Below are positions 31,920-40,399 of a stretch of 57,141 bases of DNA, in pieces (position 1 is the first letter of the stretch; each line of letters opens with the position of its first letter). The notes below the pieces were generated by a model that saw only the letters and a list, made by a program, of their open reading frames with translations, had not been told where the DNA came from and did no database searches. Location: NCBI GenBank assembly GCA_017512905.1, contig JAFWEL010000055.1:1-57141 (forward strand). Direction: 5' to 3'. The stretch is from Clostridia bacterium (GTDB lineage Bacteria; Bacillota; Clostridia; Christensenellales; Aristaeellaceae). Position numbers and translations under genes: made by a program.

Positions 31920-32133
31920 CACCCCACCCAGCACAGGCGCTGCCATGATCAGCCCGGAGGGTACGATGGAATCATTTCAGCGGCGCCACATTGAATGCCG
32001 GGCGGCATCCGCATTCCTACTCCCCGCAGGCGGAGGATGAACGGCAAAAACAGGCCTGTCCCGCCCGCCATGAGACGCGGGATAAGGCAGGAGGCTTACC
32101 CGGGCTGCAAACCGTCGAGGGGAGGCAAATCAA

Positions 32134-32550
32134 ATGAACCGACCGGTAGAACCGCATCCTTTGATGGAGACCAATGTATACAGTGTCAGGGGCCGGGTGC
32201 TGGTGGTGGGAAGCTGTCTGCCTGAAGTGGCGCCGGAAGCCTTCGGCGAGCTGGCCTTGCAGGCCGATCAGGTCTATTCGCTGTGCCTGGAGAATACCCA
32301 CATCAACATGGCGATGACGAAGCTGTCCGCCATATTCGGGACAGGCCAAATGACAAAGCTGGTGCTGGCTTCGGTGGACCGCTCGCCCCACTGTACCCAG
32401 CTGCACTACATCAAACACGAGATCGAGCGCATCCTGCCGAAGCATGTGCCCGTGGAGGACTATGTGGTCAACGAGGGCAGGATCGTGTCCGTGCCGGACG
32501 CGGCCATAGAGCTGTCGAAATCCCTGGCGAAGCTGGTTGAGAGCATTTAA
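32134..32550 (+). CDS. Conserved-looking protein of unknown function
   Basis: A 138-residue soluble protein. It contains ETNVYSVRGRVLVVGSCLPE, an ENTHINMAMTKLSAIFGTGQ segment and LASVDRSPHCTQLHYIKHEI, which look like a compact alpha/beta fold. There is one conserved-looking Cys-His motif (SPHCTQLHYI). No signal peptide or membrane segment. The start at 32134 follows GAGGGGAGGC. The 214-bp gap before it (31920-32133) is GC-rich and shows no gene; no known riboswitch pattern is recognised. It is followed 17 bp later by the RmlD-like gene. Confidence 0.7.
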   Translation: MNRPVEPHPLMETNVYSVRGRVLVVGSCLPEVAPEAFGELALQADQVYSLCLENTHINMAMTKLSAIFGTGQMTKLVLASVDRSPHCTQLHYIKHEIERILPKHVPVEDYVVNEGRIVSVPDAAIELSKSLAKLVESI

Positions 32551-32567
32551 CGGGATTGGAGGAAGCC

Positions 32568-33353
32568 ATGAGGATACTTGTCACCGGCCCCAGGGGCTTT
32601 GTGGGGGCACGGATCGTTCAGGCGCTGGACGCCGTGTCCGCGCCGTCGCTGAGGGACGCCACCGAGGACGACGTCAGGCGGCTCGTGGAGGAGGTGGAGC
32701 CGGATGCCATCGTTCACACCGCCGCGATCTCCGACATTGGAGCCTGTGCGGCGAACCCGGAGGCCTCCTGGCGTGCCAACGTGGCGCTGCCGCTGATGAT
32801 CGCGCGAACCGGCGTAAAGTGCGTGCTGTTCAGCACCGATCAGGTCTACAGCGGCTGCGCGGGCGAAGGCCCCTATGCCGAGGAAGAGACAGCTCCGGCA
32901 AACCTCTATGCCAGACACAAGCTGGAAATGGAAAGGCGTGTGCTGGACATCAACCCGGATGCCGTGCTGCTGAGGGCAACCTGGATGTACGACATGCCCA
33001 TCTATGGCCTGCCCAACCGCTTCAACTTCCTGACAGGGATGCTTCGCGCACGGGAGCTCGCCTTCTCGGGCACTGCCCACCGGGCCGTGACCTACGTGCG
33101 GGAGGTGGCGGCGCACACGGAGCGCGCGATTGCCCTTCCCGGCGGGGTGTACAACTACGGCAGCGAAAACGGCCTGACCATGCTGGAGACTGCCCGGTGG
33201 CTGAAGGATGCGTTGAAGCTGGATGTCTCGCTCAAAGACGCCGGACCGCAGCACAACCTTTGGATGGACTGCGGCAAGCTGAAGGGGCAAGGCATACTGT
33301 TCGAGGATACCCTCGCCGGGCTCAGGCAGTGCATTCTGGATTACGGGCTGTGA
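32568..33353 (+). CDS. RmlD-like NAD(P)-dependent sugar-nucleotide reductase / epimerase
   Basis: A 261-residue extended short-chain dehydrogenase. The Rossmann loop is LVTGPRGFVGARI (4-16), the motif IVHTAAISDIGACA matches the RmlD NAD-binding turn, and the catalytic triad is Ser/Thr-Tyr-Lys: STDQVYS and YARHKLEMERR with the YxxxK. RmlD-type enzymes act on dTDP-4-dehydrorhamnose. The protein is short for RmlD (about 290), and no rml pathway is next to it, so the substrate may be different. The ATG at 32568 has GGAGG 5 nt upstream. Confidence 0.8.
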   Translation: MRILVTGPRGFVGARIVQALDAVSAPSLRDATEDDVRRLVEEVEPDAIVHTAAISDIGACAANPEASWRANVALPLMIARTGVKCVLFSTDQVYSGCAGEGPYAEEETAPANLYARHKLEMERRVLDINPDAVLLRATWMYDMPIYGLPNRFNFLTGMLRARELAFSGTAHRAVTYVREVAAHTERAIALPGGVYNYGSENGLTMLETARWLKDALKLDVSLKDAGPQHNLWMDCGKLKGQGILFEDTLAGLRQCILDYGL

Positions 33354-33592
33354 TTCGCCAATGCGCGATCCACCGGCGGAGGTTGAATTGTCCAACCGAA
33401 AGCACAGTTTGAGATCAGTGTGTGAGCATATTCCCAGCGCGTCGGCAGGTTTTTTCTTTGCAGCTTTTGCCGTGAAACCCTTTTTCAAACCATACTCATG
33501 CCAAGGCGAAGCACCTCAGGCTTGCTGGGTTTGTTCTCCCGGAAAACACCCCTCAGGATTGTCTATATTTGGATTGAAAACAGTATCAACAC

Positions 33593-33636
33593 AAGCGGCC
33601 TTTCCTTCACGCGTTACGGCGAATGAAGGGCCGCTT
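33593..33636 (+). terminator. Hairpin after the flavin reductase-RmlD unit
   Basis: AAGCGGCC...CTTCA (33593-33609) and TGAAGGGCCGCTT (33624-33636) form a long stem, followed by only a short ATTTG. A moderate terminator. Confidence 0.55.
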
Positions 33637-33704
33637 ATTTGCGACACGATATTAAAATATATTGGCGATGAAAGCACAACTTGGGTGAAGTGTTGCATCG
33701 ACAA

Positions 33705-33733
33705 TTGAATTTTGCATAATTGTATGTTACAAT
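33705..33733 (+). promoter_or_regulatory. Promoter of the first LacI gene
   Basis: TTGAAT (33705-33710), 17-bp spacer, TACAAT (33728-33733). The dyad ACAATT (33701-33706) / AATTGT (33718-33723) covers the -35 and is a candidate operator. Confidence 0.7.
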
Positions 33734-33760
33734 ACAGGCAGATCATCCAAGGAGTAACAA

Positions 33761-34789
33761 ATGAAAAGAGTGACGATTCAGGACATCGCAGACGAATTGG
33801 GCGTTTCGCGCAATACCGTGTCCAAGGCCATCAACAACGCAGATGGTCTTGCGGAAGCAACCCGTGAAAAAATATTGCAAAAGGCCACGGAAATGGGTTA
33901 TAAGCAGTTTTCCTATATAAACGCCCAAACGGCACACGCCCTGGAGCAGGAAACGCGCCACAAGGGTGATATTGCGTTGCTCTTCGGCGACACCATCGAT
34001 AACAGCCACTTCGCCTCGCTGATGCTGGACAAGCTGAAGATGGAGCTGTCTCAGTGGGGCTATACGCTGATTTCCCATCGGGTGGAGCGGGACAACTTCC
34101 TTTGCTGTACCTTGCCCTTCACCTTTGACCCCAAGGAAGCCCAAGCCATTATCTGTTTTGAGATGTTTGACCGCAGCTATGACGAAATGATCTGCGCCCT
34201 TGGGCTGCCGGTGCTGTTTGTGGACGGCCCCAACAAGCGCGACGGCATCGACTTGCCCGCTGACCAGCTGTATATGGACAACACCACTGCCATCACGCGC
34301 TTCGTCAACGATATGCTCTCGCGGGGCAAGCGGCGGATTGGCTTCATCGGCGATTACGAGCACTGCCAATCCTTCTTCGAGCGCTACGCCGCCTTCCGCT
34401 GCGCCATGCTCATGGCAGGCGCGCCTGTGGACGAACGCTTTTGCGTGAAGCTTCTGAATCCAGATCAGCTGGCGATCCGTCTGGGCGAGATGGATGCGCT
34501 GCCGGAGGTCTTTATCTGCGCCAATGACTTTGTCGCCCGCGACGCAATATACGTCCTGCGCAAGCTGGGCAAATCCGTGCCTGGGGATATCCTCTTCTGC
34601 GGCTTTGATGACTCCCCCAATTCACGCATCATGACGCCTACGCTGACCACCGTGCACATCCATACCCAGATTATGGCCATCTCCGCGATGGATCTGCTGA
34701 TCTCCCGTATCGAGCAGCCCAGCCTGCACTATCGCATCGTCCATACCGAGACGGAATTGATCTATCGGGATTCCACGCAGATTGAATGA
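33761..34789 (+). CDS. LacI-family transcriptional regulator (copy 1)
   Basis: A 342-residue regulator. The helix-turn-helix is at 3-25: VTIQDIADELGVSRNTVSKA; a hinge follows and then a periplasmic-binding-protein-like ligand domain with VLFVDGPNKRDGI and ILFCGFDDSPNSRIMTPTLT. It is strikingly similar to the second LacI protein (44279-45304); the two HTH segments differ at one position in the first 30. It faces the 3' end of the fructan operon, separated by a hairpin. Such proteins usually repress sugar operons until an inducing sugar is bound. The start at 33761 follows AAGGAG. Confidence 0.93.
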   Translation: MKRVTIQDIADELGVSRNTVSKAINNADGLAEATREKILQKATEMGYKQFSYINAQTAHALEQETRHKGDIALLFGDTIDNSHFASLMLDKLKMELSQWGYTLISHRVERDNFLCCTLPFTFDPKEAQAIICFEMFDRSYDEMICALGLPVLFVDGPNKRDGIDLPADQLYMDNTTAITRFVNDMLSRGKRRIGFIGDYEHCQSFFERYAAFRCAMLMAGAPVDERFCVKLLNPDQLAIRLGEMDALPEVFICANDFVARDAIYVLRKLGKSVPGDILFCGFDDSPNSRIMTPTLTTVHIHTQIMAISAMDLLISRIEQPSLHYRIVHTETELIYRDSTQIE

Positions 34790-34810
34790 ACGCGCTACAA
34801 AACGACAATG

Positions 34811-34833
34811 CCCCCGGAGGATGCCTCCGGGGG
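34811..34833. terminator. Bidirectional hairpin between convergent genes
   Basis: CCCCCGGAGG (34811-34820), 3-nt loop, CCTCCGGGGG (34824-34833). It lies between the stop of LacI copy 1 and the stop of the GH32-like gene and can serve both. T-runs are poor. Confidence 0.65.
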
Positions 34834-34845
34834 TACATATATGCC

Positions 34846-36375
34846 TTATGACTCCGGCACCTTCATCGTGATATTGCTGAACGAGGCGTCGCAGCCCTCG
34901 GCAAACACGCCGATGTGCGCGCCGTCGATAGAATGGCCGATGCGGGAGCTGAGTGCCTTTTCGTCGTCGATGTACATGACGACGATCTCGTTTTCGCACA
35001 CCAGCGTCACATGATGGACCGGGCTTTCGGAGAAGTCGAACCGGGTGACCGCCATCGGGGGATAGTCGTCGAGCTCCTCAAGCTCATAGCCCTCGTAGTG
35101 CAGCAGGTTTCGCCCGGCATCCAGGCACAGCGCGGTCCAGGTCCCGTCCGCCTCGCTGCCCCCGAAGGCAAACCTGGCGCAGCCGTCCGCGCCCAGGGTC
35201 ACGTCGCACTCCAGCAGCATCGTCGGCGCGCGCACACCCATGTCCGCCAGGGCGGTTTCGTTGGCCGTCGCCGAAAGCGCAATGTCGCATCCCTCGATTT
35301 CCGTCGTCCCCCCGGCGTTCCCGGCCTGGAAGGGCAGTTCCTCCACGAAGTATTCCCCAAAGGACTCGGGCGCCTTCACGCCCAGTGTCCCATCCTCGCG
35401 CTGCACCAGCTGGTGGTTGAGCACATTGCCCGCCCACTGGTAGATGCCGGAATCCGCGGACAGCCCGGCCCGGCCCAGCCAGCCGCAGAGGTAGGTGTTC
35501 CCGTTCCACCGGGCGGTCTTGGCCGCATAGAAGACGAAGCCGTTGCCCTCCATCAGGCCCTGGCCGTCCAGTATGTTGTCCTCCGGCGCGGCAAAGGGGC
35601 CGTTCATGGATTCGCCGATGGCGTAATAGGTGACGCAGTCCCAGCTGTAGGTCAGATACCAGGTGTCTCCCATGCAAAACAGATCCGGACACTCCAGCAT
35701 GTACTGGGCCTGGGGCGCGTAGATCGGCCCGTCGAAGGTCCAGTGCTTCAAATCCGGCGAGGTATACTTCACAACCACGCCGCCCAGAGTGGCCTCCCGC
35801 GCCGCGACGAGCATCCAGTAGCACTGGTCCGCCTCCATCCAGAACACCTCCGGGTCACGGAAGTCATCCCTGGAGTAGCCGTCGGGGCTGAAGAAGGTAT
35901 CCTCCGGATGCTTTTCCCAGCGCACCCGGTCCGTGCTCGTGGCATGCATGACGCACTCCTTGCCCATGCCGCCGTTGCCGGTGTCGTTATGGCCGGTATA
36001 AAACAGGTGGTAAAGCCCCTCCCGGTCCCGCATGACGGAGCCGGTGCCCAGCGCCGGGTCCGGATCGGACATCAGTCCGTATTCCAGCGCCATGCCGTCA
36101 TCCTCGTAGCCGACAAGGTCATCCGTGGTAAACCGGTAGATCGGATGATAGCCCTGGCCGTTGTGGTCGGTATCGTACAGGTAATAGAGCTCCAACGTCC
36201 CCTCTTCCGTCACAAAGGGCATGGTGTCCCCTACATACGCTCCCTCGGGCGCGGGATACAGGCGATAACCCACCGGCGCGTATACCCTGTTGGGAGCGCC
36301 CGCCGATGCCTCTGCGGTGACAAAGAGAAACAGGGCCATCAAAAGGCCCGCTGTGACGATCATCCTGGTCTTCAT
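34846..36375 (-). CDS. Secreted GH32-like glycoside hydrolase
   Basis: A 509-residue protein with a signal peptide (about 1-25, cleavage after ASA). The five-bladed propeller of the GH32/GH43 type is seen, with a nucleophile candidate Asp50 in GDTMPF (not the classic WMNDPNG), Asp174 in FRDPEVF and Glu228 in LECPDLF. A C-terminal beta-sandwich (about 350-509), including DMGVRAPTMLLECDVTLG and a C-terminal HIGVFAEGCDASFSNI, is typical of GH32. It would act outside the cell on fructan. The start at 36375 follows GGGAGGGAGC. It is the last gene of the fructan run, after a hairpin. Confidence 0.8.
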   Translation of the reverse strand: MKTRMIVTAGLLMALFLFVTAEASAGAPNRVYAPVGYRLYPAPEGAYVGDTMPFVTEEGTLELYYLYDTDHNGQGYHPIYRFTTDDLVGYEDDGMALEYGLMSDPDPALGTGSVMRDREGLYHLFYTGHNDTGNGGMGKECVMHATSTDRVRWEKHPEDTFFSPDGYSRDDFRDPEVFWMEADQCYWMLVAAREATLGGVVVKYTSPDLKHWTFDGPIYAPQAQYMLECPDLFCMGDTWYLTYSWDCVTYYAIGESMNGPFAAPEDNILDGQGLMEGNGFVFYAAKTARWNGNTYLCGWLGRAGLSADSGIYQWAGNVLNHQLVQREDGTLGVKAPESFGEYFVEELPFQAGNAGGTTEIEGCDIALSATANETALADMGVRAPTMLLECDVTLGADGCARFAFGGSEADGTWTALCLDAGRNLLHYEGYELEELDDYPPMAVTRFDFSESPVHHVTLVCENEIVVMYIDDEKALSSRIGHSIDGAHIGVFAEGCDASFSNITMKVPES

Positions 36376-36415
36376 GGCTTGCGCTCCCTCCCGCGATCAT
36401 GGCGATGGAAAAGGA

Positions 36416-36444
36416 CTGGATGCCGGTGGTATCCCGGCGTCCAG
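36416..36444 (-). terminator. Hairpin between ABC ATPase and GH32-like gene
   Basis: CTGGATGCCGG (36416-36426) pairs with CCGGCGTCCAG (34-44 of the same block), loop about 7 nt; on the minus strand it is followed by TCCTTTTCC. It may reduce transcription of the secreted enzyme relative to the transporter genes. Confidence 0.55.
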
Positions 36445-36461
36445 CCCATAAACCAAAATTA

Positions 36462-37616
36462 TCAGAAGCTGTATTCCTTGCACACCGGCGCGTTGTTCCT
36501 GTAGGATTCCTCGTCGAACCAGATCAGGTTGTTGCCGGACGCTTTGTCGAACAGCTGGATCAGCCTGGGCTGGGTGGTGAAGTTGATGGTCTTGCCCATG
36601 GAAACATCGACGGTCAGATCGACGGTGGGAATCACCATGACCACCTCGTCATTATTGCTGCGGGTATGCAGGTTCACCTCGGTGCCCAGCATCTCGGAAA
36701 CCTCGATCAGCGCGGTCAGTTCGCCTTCGCCCACGGTGATGTGCTGGGGACGGATGCCCGCCACGATGGCGCAGGGCTGCTGGTTCTTGTCGCGCAGCAC
36801 CCGCTGCTGGAAGGCGTCCAGCTCAAACCGCACGCCGCGGATCTCCGCGTAATAGACGCCGTTCTCAAGAAGCAGCTTGCAGTTGTCGAAGAAGTTCATC
36901 ACGGGCATGCCGATGAAGCCGGCCACGAACAGGTTCACGGGCTTGTTGAACACCTCGACCGGCGTGCCGATCTGGTTCACGAAGCCGTCCTTCATGATGA
37001 CGATGCGGTCGCCCAGGGTCATGGCCTCGGTCTGGTCGTGGGTGACGTACATGAAGGTGGTGTTGATGCGCTGGCGCAGCTTGATGATCTCGGCGCGCAT
37101 CTGGTTGCGCAGCTTGGCGTCCAGGTTGGAAAGGGGCTCGTCCATCAGGAACACCTTGGGGTCGCGCACCATTGCGCGGCCGATGGCCACGCGCTGCCTC
37201 TGGCCGCCGGAAAGGGCCTTGGGCTTGCGCTCCAGGTACTGGGTGATATCCAGGATCTGGGCTACCTCGCGCACCTTCTTGTCGATGACGCTCTTCGGCG
37301 TCTTCTTCAGCTTCAGCGCGAAGGCCATATTGTCATACACGGAAAGATGCGGATACAGCGCGTAGCTCTGGAAAACCATGGCGATGTCTCGGTCCTTGGG
37401 AGCCACGTCGTTGCACAGCCGACCGTCGATGTACAGCTCGCCGTCAGAGATGTCCTCCAGGCCGGCGACCATGCGCAGCGTGGTGGATTTGCCACAGCCG
37501 GAGGGGCCGACCAGCACGATGAATTCCTTGTCGGCGATCTCCAGATTCACGTCGTGAACCGCCACGACATTGCCGTCATAAACCTTCTTCAGATCCTTCA
37601 GCAAAACAGTAGACAT
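36462..37616 (-). CDS. msmK: ABC transporter ATP-binding protein (MsmK/UgpC type)
   Basis: A 384-residue CUT1-class ATPase that powers sugar importers. Walker A GPSGCGKSTT, Q-loop in VFQSYALYPH, signature LSGGQRQRVA, Walker B VFLMDEPLSNLDA and the switch YVTHDQTEA are intact; the C-terminal 140 residues form the regulatory/TOBE domain (VAGIRPQHITVGEGE). Many Clostridia keep such an ATPase elsewhere and share it; here it is in the locus. A 219-bp gap before its start contains a small hairpin (37635-37650) and no clear promoter. Confidence 0.93.
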   Translation of the reverse strand: MSTVLLKDLKKVYDGNVVAVHDVNLEIADKEFIVLVGPSGCGKSTTLRMVAGLEDISDGELYIDGRLCNDVAPKDRDIAMVFQSYALYPHLSVYDNMAFALKLKKTPKSVIDKKVREVAQILDITQYLERKPKALSGGQRQRVAIGRAMVRDPKVFLMDEPLSNLDAKLRNQMRAEIIKLRQRINTTFMYVTHDQTEAMTLGDRIVIMKDGFVNQIGTPVEVFNKPVNLFVAGFIGMPVMNFFDNCKLLLENGVYYAEIRGVRFELDAFQQRVLRDKNQQPCAIVAGIRPQHITVGEGELTALIEVSEMLGTEVNLHTRSNNDEVVMVIPTVDLTVDVSMGKTINFTTQPRLIQLFDKASGNNLIWFDEESYRNNAPVCKEYSF

Positions 37617-37835
37617 AGCGTATTGCTCTGGCAGCCCGGATTCCTCCGGGTCTGTCTCGCGTCACGTATCAAACGCCTATGCGCCTCTCGTGAACCGCAT
37701 TACGACAGGTCTCCACACTGCCGCACCGCGAGCCTGCGGAACTGCTTCCTCCTTCTTGAATGTGAACGGGGCCAATATGTGGAGTGGCGCCGTCCCATTG
37801 GAATATGGTCGGAAAGTATCAAAGCATCCGTCGTT

Positions 37836-38801
37836 TCAGTGTTCCTTCAATATCGCTTCCACCTGTTCCCGCTCGGGCATCGACCTGATCGCGCCCTTCC
37901 GGGTGGTGACCAGGTAGGCCGCCGCGTTGGCGAAGCGCAGCATCTGCTTCAGGTCGTCCTTGTTCAGGCCCTCCAGGCCGCGCTCCAGCACAAAATTAAG
38001 AACGCTCGCGCAGAAGGTATCCCCCGCGCCGGTGGTCTCGATGGTATTCCCCAGCAGGAAGCTGGGAACAAACATCTTCCTGTCCCCGTAGAAGGCGTAG
38101 CTGCCGTTGGCCCCGGCGGTGACGTTCATCAGCCGGAGGTTCGGGAAACGCTCCCTCAGGAGCCTTGCGCCCTTCTCATAATCCGATGTATCGGTGAGGA
38201 ACTCGATCTCGTTGTCGGCAATCTTCACCACATCCGCCTGTGAAAGTCCCCAGAGCATCTGGGCCCTGGCCTCGTTCAGACTGTCCCAGAGGGGCGGGCG
38301 CAGGTTCGGGTCAAAGGAGATGATCGCCCCGGCCTCCTTCGCGGCCAGCACCGCGGCCTTGGTGGCCTGGCGCACGGCCTCGTGGGTCATGGAGAGCGTC
38401 CCGAAGTGGAAAACCCTGGTATCGCGGAGCATGTCCAAAGGCAGTTCGTCCTCGGTGAGCATCATGTCCGCACCGGGATTCCGGTAAAAGGAGAAATCCC
38501 TGTCGCCGAAGGCATCGGTCTTGACGAAGGCCAGCGTGGTATGGACGGCGTCGTCCATGCGCAGGGCGCTCATGTCAATGCCGGCTTCCTCCGCAACTGC
38601 CTTCAGCTGGTGGCCGAACATATCGTTGCCCACCTTGCCGACGAAGGCGCACTGCCTGTCCAGCTTCCTGAGCATGGCCAGCACGTTGCAGGGCGCGCCG
38701 CCGGGATTGGCCTCAAAGACGGGATTGCCCTGGACACTTGTGCCGTTCTCGGTGAAATCAATCAGCAGCTCGCCCAGCGCGACGACATCATATCGCTTCA
38801 T
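37836..38801 (-). CDS. Fructokinase, PfkB family
   Basis: A 321-residue ribokinase-fold kinase: N-terminal ALGELLIDFTENG, the NPGGAPCNVLAMLRKL substrate loop and the catalytic TGAGDTFCASVL (about 255-266) are typical of fructokinases. It phosphorylates fructose released by the GH32 enzyme in the cytoplasm. Its start overlaps the GH32 stop by 4 nt (ATGA), so the two enzymes are translationally coupled. The length and context support fructokinase over ribokinase or 2-keto-3-deoxygluconate kinase. Confidence 0.9.
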   Translation of the reverse strand: MKRYDVVALGELLIDFTENGTSVQGNPVFEANPGGAPCNVLAMLRKLDRQCAFVGKVGNDMFGHQLKAVAEEAGIDMSALRMDDAVHTTLAFVKTDAFGDRDFSFYRNPGADMMLTEDELPLDMLRDTRVFHFGTLSMTHEAVRQATKAAVLAAKEAGAIISFDPNLRPPLWDSLNEARAQMLWGLSQADVVKIADNEIEFLTDTSDYEKGARLLRERFPNLRLMNVTAGANGSYAFYGDRKMFVPSFLLGNTIETTGAGDTFCASVLNFVLERGLEGLNKDDLKQMLRFANAAAYLVTTRKGAIRSMPEREQVEAILKEH

Positions 38802-40300
38802 GCTTCTTCTTCCTCTTTTTCAAAGATCAGGTCGTGCTTGTCCACATCCATCAGCACCTCGCCCTCGGCCTCGAAGCTGATCACGTCCGCGCTCACGGGG
38901 GTGTACATCACGAAGCTGGCGGCCTGCTCGCCGTCGTTGACGAACAGCTCCAGGCTGTGCTTGTCCATGACCACCCGCAGCCGGATGCAGCCGTGCCGGG
39001 AATAGACCGGGAACTCCCGCACATGCACGATGTCAAACCGGTAGCCGCAGCGGGACCGGTCCACGCGCACGATGCCCTGGTCGGGCTTGAAGCGGATCGT
39101 GGTGACGTGCTCGCCGTCCTTGGCCAGGTTCATCCTGAAGGCGTGATACATCCCACTGCCATTGGCGGGCCGCACGTTCACGGTCATGTCGATGGTCCGC
39201 CCTCGGATGCCCGTCAGGAAGGTTTCCGTAGACAGGGGCACGTTCTTGTAGCTGATCTTCTCGCCGTAGTAGTTTTCGATCTCCCGCACGGGCTGCTGGA
39301 TCAGCCGTCCGTCCCGGATGGACAGCTCGCGGGGCAGGGTCATCTGGCCGCAGATGCGGTCCGTGATCGGGTGGCTGCGGGCCGTGTCCCAGTTCTGCAG
39401 CCAGGCGATCATGACGCGCCTGCCGTCCAGCGCCTTGAGCGTCTGGGGCGCGTAGAAGTCGATGCCGTAGTCGATGGCATGGACGTTCTCGCGGATCAGG
39501 TGCTTCTTCTCATTCTCCTCGCCGATCATGCAGACGGTGCCGTTGCCCGCGTGGAATTCCAGCCCCATCGGGCTCATCTCCTGGGGGCTGACCATCAGCA
39601 CGTCCTTGCCGTCCAGCTTGAAGTAATCGGGGCATTCCCACATCATGCCGTACTGGCGATGGTTGGAGGCCACGCGGCCCTGGTAGGTCCAGTGGAAGGC
39701 GTCCTCGCTTTTGAACAGCAGGATCGAGCCGCTGCCGTCGGAGGGGCGGTTGCCCACCACGGCATAGTAGCTGTCGCCCTCTTTCCACATCTTGGGATCG
39801 CGGAAGTCCTCGGTGCTGCCGCCCTTGGGCAGGTCCTTCGCCGTGATCACCGGATTGACGTCGAGCTTTTCATAATCTACGCCGTCACCCACGGCCAGGC
39901 ACTGGGTCTGGTAGGACTTCATCGAGCCATCCTCCTGCCGCTCCTCGCGCACGCCGGTGTACATCAGCAGCTGACGTCCATCGGGCAGCTCGATGGCGCT
40001 GCCGGAAAAGCAGCCGTCCTTGTCGTAGGGCATGTCCGGAGCCAGCGCCGCAGGAAGCCGCTCCCAGCGGATGAAATCCTTCGTCTTGAGATGGCCCCAG
40101 TGCATCGGTCCCCAGACCGCCTTATACGGATAATACTGGTGAAACAGGTGGTATTCGCCCTTGTACACGGAGAACCCGTTGGGATCATTGATCCAGCCGA
40201 TGGCTCCGGTGACGTGAAATTCCGGCCGCTCCTCCTCCGGTACATAGGACATGTACTGGGATTCAAAATCCCGCGCCTTCTGCAATGCCTGGCTGATCAT
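38798..40300 (-). CDS. Cytoplasmic GH32 (sucrose-6-phosphate hydrolase/fructosidase type)
   Basis: A 500-residue glycoside hydrolase family 32 enzyme without a signal peptide. The nucleophile is Asp39 in GWINDPNGF; Asp168 in EDFRDPKMW and Glu222 in WECPDYF complete the active site. A C-terminal beta-sandwich follows (to 500). It hydrolyses sucrose or short fructo-oligosaccharides in the cytoplasm to yield fructose. With an ABC importer rather than a PTS, unphosphorylated substrate is more likely than sucrose-6-phosphate. The start at 40300 follows GGAAGGAAACGC. Coupled to the kinase gene. Confidence 0.92.
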   Translation of the reverse strand: MISQALQKARDFESQYMSYVPEEERPEFHVTGAIGWINDPNGFSVYKGEYHLFHQYYPYKAVWGPMHWGHLKTKDFIRWERLPAALAPDMPYDKDGCFSGSAIELPDGRQLLMYTGVREERQEDGSMKSYQTQCLAVGDGVDYEKLDVNPVITAKDLPKGGSTEDFRDPKMWKEGDSYYAVVGNRPSDGSGSILLFKSEDAFHWTYQGRVASNHRQYGMMWECPDYFKLDGKDVLMVSPQEMSPMGLEFHAGNGTVCMIGEENEKKHLIRENVHAIDYGIDFYAPQTLKALDGRRVMIAWLQNWDTARSHPITDRICGQMTLPRELSIRDGRLIQQPVREIENYYGEKISYKNVPLSTETFLTGIRGRTIDMTVNVRPANGSGMYHAFRMNLAKDGEHVTTIRFKPDQGIVRVDRSRCGYRFDIVHVREFPVYSRHGCIRLRVVMDKHSLELFVNDGEQAASFVMYTPVSADVISFEAEGEVLMDVDKHDLIFEKEEEEA

Positions 40301-40343
40301 AAGCGTTTCCTTCCTGTTGTGGTTTCGGTTGGGTTAGGAGGAA

Positions 40344-40382
40344 CCATCCTCCCCCGAGAGGGGAAAAAGATGGGGAGGATGG
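40344..40382 (-). promoter_or_regulatory. Intercistronic hairpin after the binding-protein gene
   Basis: CCATCCTCCCC (40344-40354) and GGGGAGGATGG (40372-40382) form an 11-bp stem with a 17-nt loop, 18 bp after the binding-protein stop. Such hairpins often protect or partially terminate transcripts and raise binding-protein yield over downstream genes. Confidence 0.6.
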
Positions 40383-40399
40383 CATATGGGTCAATTGAA

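Larger units (their letters stand above)
33354..33760. other. Intergenic region ahead of the first LacI gene
   Basis: No convincing gene; a 115-codon open frame at 33361-33708 has no homology, poor codon use and no ribosome-binding site. It holds a terminator-like hairpin (33593-33636), the LacI promoter (33705-33733) and an ACAATT/AATTGT dyad (33701-33723). Confidence 0.6.

Noticed and set aside
31920-32133. GC-rich leader considered as a riboswitch
   Set aside because: No cobalamin, TPP, SAM, FMN, THF or Moco core motif can be recognised, and no expected target follows.
33361-33708. 115-codon plus-strand frame
   Set aside because: No ribosome-binding site or homology, contains a terminator-like hairpin and ends inside the LacI promoter.
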